A stretch of 64,000 bases of DNA from Niallia taxi (GCF_004005475.1 NZ_RZTZ01000006.1:186001-250000); one strand, 5' to 3'. Shown: positions 43,905 through 55,138, counted from the first letter of the stretch. Numbers and translations are program-made. Notes: generated by a model not told the origin, from the sequence alone.

Positions 43905-45363
43905 TTTTATCATCGTGGATGACGAGGACCTTATTCGCAAGGGTACACTTAAAAAAATAGACAAATTGAACTTACCTATTACCTGTGTTGGGGAAGCTAC
44001 CAATGGATTTGAAGCAATGGAACTGCTACAGAAAAACACATCTCATTTTATTATTACAGATATGGATATGCCATTAATGGATGGAAGTCAATTACTAGAC
44101 AATATTATAAGAAGTTACCCGAATATTAAGGTAATTATCATTAGTGGATTTGAAAATTTTTCATATGCCCAAAAAGCAATCCAAGCCAAAGCGGTTAGTT
44201 ATATTTTAAAACCATTCAGTAAAGAAACACTTTGCTCTGCATTAGAACAAATTTTAGAAGCACTTCATCAGGAGGAAAAACAGCTTACTAATCCCATGGC
44301 AGAAACAGAACTAACATTATTAAGTCATTTTATCATTGGCAATATCACATTCTCTAAAATTCTGCCGCAAACAATCCTGAGCTTAACGGACAAAAAGTTA
44401 ACTTTGGCTACTATTTATTTCAAGAAAACTATCAATTGGAATTCGGTAACTATTCCTTATACTATGTTACTGCATCCTCAAAATGATAAAATAGCTTTTT
44501 TACTTTTAGAGGAAGGTGTATCAGAATTAGCCTTACCTTTTCCCTCTAACTCTTACTTATGTGGTATAAGCAGGGAATTCAATCATCCTTCTCAGCTACA
44601 TGAAGCTTATACACAAACGATTGCTGCACTTAATAAGAGGAGATTTCTAGATGAAATGCCTCTCTATTATTACCAAAAGGATACAAGCAGCCGTGAGATT
44701 ATTTTTGATAATATAGATGAGATCCTATTCTTCATAGAATCTGGCAACAGTCAACAATTAAAAAATCAATTAACTACATTATTCCATGGGATGATAACAT
44801 CCCATCATATGACTTTAAATGAATTAAAAAAATTTGGTCTCTATATTATCGAGCAAACAAAGGGTATGTTAAATAACCGTTTTAACTTTAGTACGAATTA
44901 TACATTACCAATTATAGATAAGACAGTCCAGGAAACTATCTTTTCTTTTAATGAATTGATAGAATACTTCCTTGTTTTTCTTTCTAACATTGCGGAAAGC
45001 ATGCGTAACGAGAAAATATATGCCTCACAGGATACAATTGAAAACGTAAAGAAATATATTCTTAAGAATTATGATAAGAATATTAAGTTAGATTTCTTAT
45101 CTGATATCTTCTTTCTCAACAGCACTTATTTATCTACTTTATTTAAAGAAAGAACGGGTCAGAAATATATAGACTTCTTGAATTCTGTCCGCATTGAAAA
45201 TGCAAAAGAATTATTAAAGAAATCAGAACGAAAAATCAGCCACATATCGAAAGCAGTCGGCTATGATAACCCCAAATACTTCTTTCGTGTTTTCAAAAAA
45301 TATACTGGTTTATCACCGGAACAATATAAAAAGCAAGTACAGAGTAAGGTTAACCCCTTGTAA
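43897..45363 (+). CDS. Response regulator with AraC output domain, YesN type
   Basis: 488-residue regulator. The receiver domain spans residues 1-120, with acidic D8/D9, the phosphoacceptor D55 (ITDMDMPLMDG) and K in SYILKPFSKE. A middle region of about 260 residues links it to a C-terminal AraC double helix-turn-helix (IKLDFLSDIFFLNSTYLSTL, then YDNPKYFFRVFKKYTGLSPE). It is co-translated with the kinase and should activate the divergent ABC/GH78 operon. Confidence 0.92.
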   Translation: MYNFIIVDDEDLIRKGTLKKIDKLNLPITCVGEATNGFEAMELLQKNTSHFIITDMDMPLMDGSQLLDNIIRSYPNIKVIIISGFENFSYAQKAIQAKAVSYILKPFSKETLCSALEQILEALHQEEKQLTNPMAETELTLLSHFIIGNITFSKILPQTILSLTDKKLTLATIYFKKTINWNSVTIPYTMLLHPQNDKIAFLLLEEGVSELALPFPSNSYLCGISREFNHPSQLHEAYTQTIAALNKRRFLDEMPLYYYQKDTSSREIIFDNIDEILFFIESGNSQQLKNQLTTLFHGMITSHHMTLNELKKFGLYIIEQTKGMLNNRFNFSTNYTLPIIDKTVQETIFSFNELIEYFLVFLSNIAESMRNEKIYASQDTIENVKKYILKNYDKNIKLDFLSDIFFLNSTYLSTLFKERTGQKYIDFLNSVRIENAKELLKKSERKISHISKAVGYDNPKYFFRVFKKYTGLSPEQYKKQVQSKVNPL

Positions 45364-45562
45364 AGGTCATTTTATATATTGAGATAAGCAGTATTACGAA
45401 GGTGATTAATGGAACTTAAAAATGTACAAAAGTGATTGTTTAAGTATGTACAGCTTGTTCACTGAAGCTGCATTATATTATGCGTATTTTTATAAACGCA
45501 ACTTGGAAATTATTTCTCATCAAATAACACTGCCGAGTTTCTATCATAAGCCAGTTTTTAAT

Positions 45563-45581
45563 TTATTACAGGCATGCCGCC
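45563..45581 (+). repeat. Dispersed repeat core, copy 5
   Basis: TTATTACAGGCATGCCGCC. It lies inside a 100-codon open plus-strand frame (45422-45724) that I do not take as a gene: it has no ribosome site and its text shows no domain. Confidence 0.45.
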
Positions 45582-45783
45582 AAGATTGTTACATAAATAT
45601 TTTTTCTTATCTAAAAAGCAATTGCAACCTACACACTTCTGCAGTATATAAAGAGAAACTGTTTTCTAACAACTTTTCGTATAAAAGAGATCAGAATTGT
45701 TCAGGCGACCAAATGATACCCTGATTCAACTCAACAAAGGCACCAATCTTTAGATTCAAAACTTATTCTTCCATTTCCTACGC

Positions 45784-45814
45784 AAAAAAGGAGTAGAAAT
45801 CCTACTCCTTTTTT
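45784..45814. terminator. Bidirectional terminator between response regulator and SDR genes
   Basis: AAAAAAGGAGTAG and CTACTCCTTTTTT, perfect 13-bp stem, 5-base loop, with T-runs on both strands; the flanking genes converge here. Confidence 0.9.
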
Positions 45815-45837
45815 GCTTGATTTTTTGATAATTAATA

Positions 45838-46605
45838 TTAAACGTTAAATAAACCACCATCAATAGTATAAGAGGATGAAGTAACATAAGAAGATTCATC
45901 AGATAGTAAAAAGGCAATAACATTTGCCACTTCTTCCGGTTCACCATATCGTTTCATAGGAACAGCATCATTATAAGCATGTTTTGCTGCTTCAGCATCT
46001 TCTGAAACATTTGCTTCAATATTACGCATCATTTGCGTATTAATGACACCTGGATTAACAGTATTCACACGTACATTATAAGCTGCTGCTTCTAAAGCTG
46101 CTACTTTATTAATACCCATTACAGCATGTTTGGATGAATTATATAAAACCATACTTGGTGCTCCAGTTAACCCAGCAACTGAGGATGTATTAACAATGGA
46201 GCCAGCATTCTGTTGTTTCATCACAGGCAATACATGTTTTAGACCAAATAATACGCCTTTTACATTAATGCCATAAACAAAATCAAATTCTTTTTCTGTG
46301 ATTTCTTCGATTGGTTTTGCTGGTCCTTCAACTCCCGCATTATTAACAAAACCATCAATTCGACCAAATTTAGCTATTGTTTGTTCTACATAATTTTTAA
46401 CATTCTCTTCATTCGATACGTCAGTTTGTACAACTAAACTATTATCTTGTGTTAATTGAAGCTCTGATTGTACAGATTCGATTGCTTCTTTGTTTAAATC
46501 AACTAGTACTACCTTTGCTCCACCACTAACTACTTTCTTCACTACTTCTTTCCCTATACCGCCTGCTGCTCCTGTAACTATAATAACTTTATCTTGAAAA
46601 TTCAT
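45838..46605 (-). CDS. Short-chain dehydrogenase/reductase (SDR)
   Basis: 255-residue NAD(P)-dependent classical SDR. Cofactor motif TGAAGGIG (residues 11-18), NNAG (88-91), catalytic Ser in VNTSSVAG, Y155 and K159 (YNSSK), and the C-terminal IDGG. D36 after the second strand (VVLVDL) favours NAD over NADP. The ATG 46605 has AAAGGGG upstream; the frame extends to 46719 without a site. The gene stands alone. The substrate (sugar, alcohol or 3-oxoacyl) cannot be told. Confidence 0.9.
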   Translation of the reverse strand: MNFQDKVIIVTGAAGGIGKEVVKKVVSGGAKVVLVDLNKEAIESVQSELQLTQDNSLVVQTDVSNEENVKNYVEQTIAKFGRIDGFVNNAGVEGPAKPIEEITEKEFDFVYGINVKGVLFGLKHVLPVMKQQNAGSIVNTSSVAGLTGAPSMVLYNSSKHAVMGINKVAALEAAAYNVRVNTVNPGVINTQMMRNIEANVSEDAEAAKHAYNDAVPMKRYGEPEEVANVIAFLLSDESSYVTSSSYTIDGGLFNV

Positions 46606-47105
46606 TTTCCATTCCCCTTTTATATATATTGAATTGCGATATCTCAAATTAATAATAACATAGGTTATTTTAAATAACCAACAATTGAACTCAATTAACT
46701 TAACCATTCTAAAATTCATATAATTAAATGTTTATCATTTGCACTTTTCTTTTCAAGTTAATGTGCTAAATCTACAAGTAGAAATAGCATATTATCGTAA
46801 CCTTATTATATAAAACTGCCAGGTTTGTCCCATAAGAAAAGGACTTCCTGTTATAAAGGAAATCCCTCGATTGTTTAGCGTAATTGATCATCATATTGGC
46901 CTTTATCTTTACTGTCACATCAAAAAATCATTTTGCTTTCTGTCCTTTTCAGCATTAGATAAATCACTAATAGAGTCTATAATACATTTTTTATAGCTTT
47001 AAGAAGAATAGTTTTATATGCCTGCCATTTATATACCATATCCTAGCTTAAAGTAGGTAAGTAAAAAACATTGCTAATTTCAAGTTCTGCTTGAAAACCA
47101 TCTTA
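46606..47105. other. Spacer without recognised gene
   Basis: Contains a nine-base imperfect hairpin around 46840-46866 (GGACTTCCT / AGGAAATCC) and no credible reading frame. Confidence 0.4.
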
Positions 47106-47930
47106 TTATCTGGATTTTCCCTCCTCTGCATACTTCAATTCATTTACCTCTAATACCTTCCAAACATTCCCATCAAACTCCAACTTTGTTACACTACCAT
47201 TAGCAAACCCTTCTGCTGGTACTATACTAGCGTCAATTTGTGAAAGGATTGTTCCCATTGTTATTCCGTGGGAAACCACTAATACATCACCACCACCATT
47301 TTCATAGGCTTCATTTGCAATGGATTCAAACTCCGAGAACGATCTTTCTTTCAATTCTTCATAACTTTCTGCCTCTCCAGAAGAATCAATTTCCGCAACG
47401 GCATTCATAATTTTTTCAATAATATTGCCACCACTAGCTAAAAGCTCTTCTTGGTTATCGAAACCCAAGTGCTTAGCAGCATCTCCCCACATGACTTCAT
47501 TTTTTTCTCCTTCATACGCACCAAAATAACCTTCACGAATACCTTGCTTTTGAACTAACTCTATGCTTTTTGCATCCGTTTTATTTTCTGCTAAAATCAA
47601 GTTAGCTGTTTGTATTGCTCTCCCACTGTCGCTTGAATAAGCAGCAATGAATGGAATTTCAGCCAATCCTTTTCCCACATTTTTAATTAATTCTTCCCCC
47701 TCAGGAATTAAGGGTCCGTCCGCCCAGCCTTGAGCGCGGTCTGTGTTATTTAAAATTGTTTTACCATGGCGCACAAGATAAATGGTTGCATTTCCTGGTT
47801 CCTTTTGCTCTTCTGCTGTTTGATTCTCCTCATTTGAGCTCTCGTTTACATTTTGATTTGAACTTGCACAAGCTGCTAAACTAAACATCATTACTAGCAT
47901 TAAAATGACACACAAAAACTTCCTTTTCAT
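47106..47930 (-). CDS. Secreted lipoprotein histidine phosphatase
   Basis: 274-residue branch-1 histidine phosphatase with a lipoprotein signal peptide (lipobox LAAC, Cys near 21) and an Asn/Glu-rich linker. The catalytic RHG motif (IYLVRHGKTILNN) starts at about residue 50, and the second His is in VVSHGITMG near 220. The Arg of SSDSGRAIQTA is also present. It would remove phosphate from small molecules at the cell surface. Cytoplasmic relatives are phosphoglycerate mutase-like; the membrane anchor is the special feature. GGAGG precedes the ATG. Monocistronic. Confidence 0.9.
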   Translation of the reverse strand: MKRKFLCVILMLVMMFSLAACASSNQNVNESSNEENQTAEEQKEPGNATIYLVRHGKTILNNTDRAQGWADGPLIPEGEELIKNVGKGLAEIPFIAAYSSDSGRAIQTANLILAENKTDAKSIELVQKQGIREGYFGAYEGEKNEVMWGDAAKHLGFDNQEELLASGGNIIEKIMNAVAEIDSSGEAESYEELKERSFSEFESIANEAYENGGGDVLVVSHGITMGTILSQIDASIVPAEGFANGSVTKLEFDGNVWKVLEVNELKYAEEGKSR

Positions 47931-48157
47931 CTTTATTCCTCCACTTCAATTATTTATTGATAAAGACTCTGGAAAAATTCACAAAGCCTCTCACAATCTC
48001 AATAAAAAAACCCGACCTAATAAGTAGACGCAATTACTTAGCGCCTCATATCAGTTCAGGTTATGCCCTATTAAGGTAACATTCCATTATGGATATTGAT
48101 TATATTAAATTTTATTTAACTTCTCATTTCTTCTACTTGGCAGAAAAGAACTACGAC

Positions 48158-49943
<1,786 letters not shown>

Positions 49944-49963
49944 GTTCAAATCTCCTCGAAATA

Positions 49964-51214
49964 TTATTTTGCTGGGCGTAGTGAAGCTTTTTCTTCTTTT
50001 GTTTCATTTTGCATTTCCTGTTGTTCATATACTTTAAAAAATGGATACCAAATGAACGTAGCTGCAACTAAGCAAATTAGCATTAATAGTATTCCTGTAA
50101 TCGTTCCAGTTGTAACCCATGTAGAAATAGGGAAGGGAACATACCATAAGTCAAATACAATTCTAGGAATTGGCGCAAAGTTGATCACTTTTGTTCCAAT
50201 CCAAATGATTGTTGGCAATACGATGGAGATAATCCACATTGGAAGCATCATAATCGGATTCCAAGCAATCGCTCCAAAGACTATCGGTTCATTAATATTA
50301 AAGATACCAGGAGTGATACTTGCTCTTCCAAATGCTTTCAGTTTTGCATTTTTTGAGAAGGCCATCATGATAACCAAAGGTAATGTTGCACCGATACCAC
50401 CTATCCATAGATAAGCAGAAAAGATCGTTTCAGAAGTAACAAGGTAGCTAGCGCCAGCTGTTGCATTTGCGGTAATTGCTGCTAAAAAAACGGGCTTTGT
50501 TACTGGTGTAAGCACCCACGATGAAATACCCATTGTATATAAGAAACAGGTAATAAAACTAACAAGTATGAATCCCCAAGGTGTTTCAATAATGTTTGCC
50601 AATGGCATAAAGAAGCCTAAAATCGAGTTGTATAAATCAAAACCTGCTATATCAACTACTAACCAAGCAGCGACGATTACAACGCCAATTGGAAGCATCG
50701 CATCAAACCAGGCTCTTACAAAATCAGGGATAATAGATTCCTCTTTAAAGAATGAAAAACTCCCAAAAATCCCCATTACCCAACCAGTAAAAACACCTGC
50801 TACTATCGCGACGAACATACCACCAGCACCTAAGGATGCATGGCCAAAGCCAACTGTTTTATCCGCAACTATTTGAGGAGTTACAGTGATTAGAAATGTA
50901 ATAAGGCCTGAACAACCAGCAATAAAACGTTGTTTACGCAATCGTTTCTTTTCCATTAGGTTAAAAGGTATTAAGAATGAGATTAATAAGGATAGTACTC
51001 CCATTGTCCAGCCGAATAATGTCCAAAAATTCGGGTAATTATTTATCTTGAATACATCACCAGGGATGGTAAGTAAACAAAATACAGATCCTAATAGGAT
51101 AAACGGAAGTAATTGCATTATCGAATCTTTTAGGGTTACGACCCACACATTATGATTAACTTTGCTCATTTTTGGGGAAAAATCATTTTCAAGCCATTTA
51201 ATCATTTTATCCAT
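49964..51214 (-). CDS. PTS cellobiose-type EIIC
   Basis: 416-residue membrane component with about ten helices of the ChbC/CelB (Lac) family. Recognisable blocks are the start MDKMIKWLENDFSPKMSKVN and the substrate loop FNINEPIVFGAIAWNPIMML near residue 310, where the conserved Glu binds sugar. It imports a beta-glucoside while it is phosphorylated by the EIIB. GGGCGGGGGTTAG precedes the ATG. Confidence 0.93.
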   Translation of the reverse strand: MDKMIKWLENDFSPKMSKVNHNVWVVTLKDSIMQLLPFILLGSVFCLLTIPGDVFKINNYPNFWTLFGWTMGVLSLLISFLIPFNLMEKKRLRKQRFIAGCSGLITFLITVTPQIVADKTVGFGHASLGAGGMFVAIVAGVFTGWVMGIFGSFSFFKEESIIPDFVRAWFDAMLPIGVVIVAAWLVVDIAGFDLYNSILGFFMPLANIIETPWGFILVSFITCFLYTMGISSWVLTPVTKPVFLAAITANATAGASYLVTSETIFSAYLWIGGIGATLPLVIMMAFSKNAKLKAFGRASITPGIFNINEPIVFGAIAWNPIMMLPMWIISIVLPTIIWIGTKVINFAPIPRIVFDLWYVPFPISTWVTTGTITGILLMLICLVAATFIWYPFFKVYEQQEMQNETKEEKASLRPAK

Positions 51215-51238
51215 TCTCTAACCCCCGCCCTTATTAGT

Positions 51239-51547
51239 TTAGAATTCCTTTAAAAGATCTTCTAACGCCGCATCTCCATCAAGAGTGGAATAATAGGTAG
51301 GTTTCATCAACAAAACCTTCACATTCGTTTCACCAATATAGTCTTCGATTTCATCCAATATATAGGCCAAGTGAGGGCCTACCATTAAGGCATCAATCTC
51401 ATCAATGTAGTTTTCAATTTCTGCTTCACCACGGGCCTTAATGTTAATGTCAAGATTCCGCTTCGCGGCTGCTTTACGAATGTTTGCCGCCATAAAACCT
51501 GAACTAGCTCCAGACCCACACACCAGTAATACGTTTAATTTCACCAT
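51239..51547 (-). CDS. PTS cellobiose-type EIIB
   Basis: 102-residue cytosolic EIIB (ChbB/CelA type). The phosphorylated Cys is C10 in VLLVCGSGASSGFMA, followed by the mononucleotide-binding-like alpha/beta fold (DALMVGPHLAYILDEIEDYI). ATG 51547 sits 7 bp from GGAGGG; a more distal ATG at 51562 lies before that site and is unlikely. It is the first gene of the operon EIIB-EIIC-EIIA-GH1, divergent from a LicR-type activator. Confidence 0.92.
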   Translation of the reverse strand: MVKLNVLLVCGSGASSGFMAANIRKAAAKRNLDINIKARGEAEIENYIDEIDALMVGPHLAYILDEIEDYIGETNVKVLLMKPTYYSTLDGDAALEDLLKEF

Positions 51548-51571
51548 GTTTACTCCCTCCATCTTCTATAA

Positions 51572-51586
51572 TTGTAAGCGTTTTAT
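51572..51586 (+). promoter_or_regulatory. cre-like site before the PTS operon
   Basis: TTGTAAGCGTTTTAT differs from WTGNAANCGNWNNCW in one base near the end. It lies 25 bp from the EIIB start, after the probable promoter. Confidence 0.5.
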
Positions 51587-51726
51587 CCCTTGCTATTACT
51601 ATAAATTGTTTCTCGACAACTCTCAAATATCGATTTACACTATAATGGTGCAAACAGTTGTATGGTCTCGTTTGGTGAATAAATATTACGATGCAAAAAT
51701 ATTAAAACCTTTATAAGGAGGTTAAC

Positions 51727-53631
51727 GTGTTGAATGTTAAATATAGAAATATTCTTCGACAATTAAGTATGCAATCTGACTGGACTCCTTCCACCCAGCT
51801 TGCCAAAACAAATGGCATCTCTAAACGAAGTGTGAAAACCTATATTGCCGATATTAATTCCATGGCAGAAGGTTTGATTATTGCATCGAAAAAGGGGTAT
51901 AAAGTGGATTTAAAAAAGTTAAATTCCTTTTTCGTGTATACGAATGACGTCATTCCACAGTCTCCGAGCGAGCGTACCGTTTATTTGCTAAAACGTCTGG
52001 TAAATTCAGATATTCCGCTTGATCTTTATGATTTAAGTGATGAATTATTTGTCAGTGAAATAACATTAAAGAATGATTTACGCAAAGCAAGAAAGCGCTT
52101 AACAGAACACCAATTAGAATTAAATATGTCTGGGGAAACCATTCAAATTAGTGGAAACGAAAAGAACAAACGAAAATTAATGAGCGCCCTTCTTTATCGT
52201 GAGGCAAATGATAGTTTCTTAGATATTGATAAACTAAAAACGTCTTTTGAAGGTTTTGATATTGACTGTATTCGTAATGTTATAGCAGAGGTATTTTCAA
52301 CCTGTCATTTTTTCACTAACGACTATGCACTGACTAATATTGTTTTACATATTGCGATTGCGATTGACCGCATGAAAAATGGATTTATCTATACAGAGCA
52401 AATGGATGGGACAGCAAACCTTGACATGGAAAATGACATAGCGCGAATCATTGCCGACCGTCTTGAAAGAAATTTTGGCGTAAAGTATTCAGAAAGTGAA
52501 ATCAGAGACCTAGCACTGCTTATATCAAGCAGTGGAACAAGTATCAACTTTATGCATTTACAGCTTTCAGAATTAGAGGAAGTTGTAGGAATACGGTGTA
52601 TTAATTTGATACAAAAGATTTTAGAGGATTTGCGGAATAATTATTATATTGACATTGAAGATACAGATTTTTTAATCCGTTTTACTCTTCATATTAAAAA
52701 TTTACTATTACGATTAGAGAATAAATTCACTAGTAAGAACCCGTTAACTTCAACATTAAAGCAAAATACCCCCTCCATTTATGACTGTGCAGTACATGTT
52801 TCGATTACTATAAAGAAGGAAACTGGATTTACATTAAATGATGATGAGATTGCCTATATTGCTTTTCATTTAGGATACGCTTTAGAAATGCAAAAGCAAG
52901 CCAATTTAAAAATTACTTGTTCCATTTTGTTCCCTTTCTATTATAATTTCAACGCACAGCTAATGGACAAACTAAAAAAACACTTTAATGAGGATCTTTT
53001 AGTCCAACATGTTGTCACAAATGAAAGCGAGTTAAACGCATTAAATAGCGAACTTATTATTTCAGCTGTGCAGTTAAATTCAGTACCAAAGGTTCCGTTT
53101 GTGCTAATCAATCCTCTTTTTTCTAGTGTTGATATCTTTAAGGTTGCTAATAAAATCAATGAGCTGAAAGAAATGAAAAGGCGAGATTCATTCAAGCAAA
53201 ATATTAGTAGAATTATGGACAAACTGCTGTTTGAAAACACCGAACAGTTTTTAACCCAAGAAGATGCCTTGAAGAGAATGTGTGAAATCATGGAACAATA
53301 TGAATATGTTGATTCTGGTTTTGTTTTGAATGTAATGGAACGTGAGGCAATGTCCACCACCGCTTTTGGACGGATTGCCATACCGCATGCAATAAAAATG
53401 AATGCAACGAAGACTGGTATGTTTGTTCTAATTAGTAAGAATGGTATCCAATGGGGGGATTTTAGAGTAAACTTAGTTTTACTAATTTCCGTTAATAAAG
53501 ATGATCGAAAACTTTTTCACGAGATATTCGATTCACTCGCCACCATATTGACCGAAGACGGAAATATATCAGAACTTCTCAACGCAGATAACTATCAAAA
53601 CTTTATGGACATACTAGTTAAATGTTACTGA
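51727..53631 (+). CDS. PRD-containing transcriptional activator of LicR/MtlR type
   Basis: 634-residue PTS-controlled regulator. An N-terminal helix-turn-helix (STQLAKTNGISKRSVKTYIA) and a second wing region precede two PRD domains (about 165-390). A short EIIB-like part follows (ITCSILFPFYY), then a C-terminal type-2 EIIA (about 480-634) with the His site FGRIAIPHAIKM. HPr and EII phosphorylation should switch it. The start is GTG 51727 behind AAGGAGG. It is divergent from the cellobiose-type PTS operon, its obvious target. Confidence 0.9.
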   Translation: MLNVKYRNILRQLSMQSDWTPSTQLAKTNGISKRSVKTYIADINSMAEGLIIASKKGYKVDLKKLNSFFVYTNDVIPQSPSERTVYLLKRLVNSDIPLDLYDLSDELFVSEITLKNDLRKARKRLTEHQLELNMSGETIQISGNEKNKRKLMSALLYREANDSFLDIDKLKTSFEGFDIDCIRNVIAEVFSTCHFFTNDYALTNIVLHIAIAIDRMKNGFIYTEQMDGTANLDMENDIARIIADRLERNFGVKYSESEIRDLALLISSSGTSINFMHLQLSELEEVVGIRCINLIQKILEDLRNNYYIDIEDTDFLIRFTLHIKNLLLRLENKFTSKNPLTSTLKQNTPSIYDCAVHVSITIKKETGFTLNDDEIAYIAFHLGYALEMQKQANLKITCSILFPFYYNFNAQLMDKLKKHFNEDLLVQHVVTNESELNALNSELIISAVQLNSVPKVPFVLINPLFSSVDIFKVANKINELKEMKRRDSFKQNISRIMDKLLFENTEQFLTQEDALKRMCEIMEQYEYVDSGFVLNVMEREAMSTTAFGRIAIPHAIKMNATKTGMFVLISKNGIQWGDFRVNLVLLISVNKDDRKLFHEIFDSLATILTEDGNISELLNADNYQNFMDILVKCY

Positions 53632-53759
53632 GTTTACTTTCGATCCTCCCATTTTAGGTTTATTCAAAAAATAACCATTCTTCCTTCCTAGATTGATGCT
53701 GGAAATGCGACTAAACACTTATACGTATTTATAAAGCCTTGATAAGAATTTAACTCAAC

Positions 53760-53943
53760 TTATAGATTTATCTTTTCATTTCCCTTGTCTGTTAAAGAAG
53801 CTGCATATACTTTGTAGGTAACTTTACATTCCTCTGTTGATAAAATAATGATTTGTTCCTGCTTTAAGCATCTTTCATTCTCTGGAAAACATGGTAAAGC
53901 AGTTGGTGCTGCATAATAAATAAGGACTAAAGATCCTGATGTC
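53760..53943 (-). pseudogene. Truncated reading frame of unknown origin
   Basis: About 60 codons (TSGSLVLIYYAAPTALPCFP, then KQEQIIILSTEECKVTYKVY, to KINL and stop) without a start codon, because a stop precedes the frame directly. It looks coding, but I do not recognise it; the 5' part is missing. Confidence 0.3.
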
Positions 53944-53981
53944 TAACTATCTCCCCCGATTGTATGAAAGAAAATAAAAAA

Positions 53982-54062
53982 CCGTCTAATTCTGTTTCCC
54001 CTCCTTGCCCCGAAACTTAATGTGAAAATCAAACTTCGGGGAGCGGGGGTACAGTTAAACGG
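53982..54062 (-). terminator. Long GC-rich hairpin terminator after the ABM gene
   Basis: An imperfect stem of about 30 bp: CCGTCTAA...CTGT...CCCC...GCCCCGAA against TTCGGGG...GGGG...ACAG...AACGG. The minus-strand tail is TTTTTTATTTTC. It is the most GC-rich patch in this part of the window. Confidence 0.75.
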
Positions 54063-54149
54063 CTCTTTAGGTCTAAATAAATGCTTTAGCGTATATTTAT
54101 AAAATCATATAAACAAAATCTAGTTATTAGTCCACTACAGCAGCTGTAG

Positions 54150-54446
54150 TTAAGAAGGATTCGTAACAGGCGTATAAAAAGTACGCTCCCGTTTTTCGAG
54201 TAAGGGGACGATTGTATCTAATACAATCCGCTTAAAGTATAGTGTTTCTGAGTGGTCGGCAAGTGCTTGTTCGTCTTCATATTGTTCAAACAATAAAAAA
54301 GAATCTGGGTCATCTTTCGAGCGGTTAACTAGATAGTTAATACATCCTTTCTCTTCCTTCACTAACAAAATCATTTCTTTCAATGCTTGTTCTACTGTAT
54401 CTCCCATACCAGCCTTACATTGATAATTTGCTGTGAGAACTATCAT
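54150..54446 (-). CDS. ABM-domain putative quinol/antibiotic monooxygenase (YgiN-like)
   Basis: 98-residue dimeric alpha-beta barrel protein. The pattern VLTANYQCKAGMGDTVEQAL, EEKGCINYLVNRSKDD and FLLFEQYEDEQALADHSETL is the antibiotic biosynthesis monooxygenase (ABM) family at its usual length. Small cofactor-free oxygenases of quinols and polyketides have this fold, and the true role is often unclear. AAAGGAG lies 11-12 bp before the chosen ATG. The gene is monocistronic, ended by the long hairpin at 53982-54062. Confidence 0.88.
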   Translation of the reverse strand: MIVLTANYQCKAGMGDTVEQALKEMILLVKEEKGCINYLVNRSKDDPDSFLLFEQYEDEQALADHSETLYFKRIVLDTIVPLLEKRERTFYTPVTNPS

Positions 54447-54997
54447 GTCATGTCATCTCCTTTTATTAAATAAATGAATTAATTAATATTGATAAGTATT
54501 AGTGTAATAACTCGAAATCAGACTTGGCAAGTAAAGAATCCTAAAAACATTAAAATTCTATTCCAATAACACTTGAACAAGCTCTCTTTTAAATATTTGG
54601 GACTTTGGTTTTAAATTAAAAAGTTAGTGGAATAACTAAATAACTTATTAAGATTGGAGAATGGTCTCATAACCTTTTAGATCCTTAATAAGGAAGCAAG
54701 GTTCTTTGAATGTCCTCATGTTAAGAAACATAATGTAAATTGACAGTACCCGCTTAAATGATACTTAGAAATTCTATAAATACTTCTAGCTTTTTCAGCT
54801 TTACTGTCTTTATTTACTTTGTCCTGATTAAGCTTACAATTTATGTTCAAAAAAATTAAAGTATTTCACCTCAAATTATAAAAGCAAACTCTTTCTTTCC
54901 ATTTTTTTCACAAACCGAGAACAATTATATATTATTTCTTATTTCCTACTTTCCTTGTTTTAATTTATTAAAAATTGACTAAAAGGGAGTGTTTTTA
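54447..54997. other. Spacer without recognised gene
   Basis: AT-rich; an inverted pair TTATTAAG / CTTAATAA lies around 54645-54695. No credible reading frame or further motif. Confidence 0.35.
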
Positions 54998-55138
54998 GTG
55001 AACGGAAAAAGAGTCATGTATCAAGGGAAAGAATATATAGTAGTTCACAAATATGAAACTGGGTATTGTGAGTTAAAAACCTTAGAATACTTTCAGTTTA
55101 TATTAGTACACGAATCAGAAATAACATTTTTAGATTAG
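54998..55138 (+). CDS. 46-residue small protein, unknown function
   Basis: GTG start 54998 with AAAGGGAG 9 bp upstream, stop TAG 55136-55138. The product MNGKRVMYQGKEYIVVHKYE continues with TGYCELKTLEYFQFILVHES and ends EITFLD. It resembles the small beta-strand proteins that are frequent in Bacillus genomes (KxVxYxGKEYxVxxxYxxGxCEL). No signal peptide or membrane helix. I cannot name the family. It is supported by the ribosome site and by protein-like composition. Confidence 0.6.
   Translation: MNGKRVMYQGKEYIVVHKYETGYCELKTLEYFQFILVHESEITFLD

Noticed and set aside
45422-45724. 100-codon plus-strand frame after the response regulator
   Set aside because: It has no ribosome site, no domain text, and contains the dispersed repeat core; the nearby terminator serves the flanking genes.
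48003-48060. T-run and weak stem behind the PTS operon (minus strand)
   Set aside because: The stem is poor (CTAAGTA / TACTTA); it may still be the operon end, but I cannot support a terminator call.
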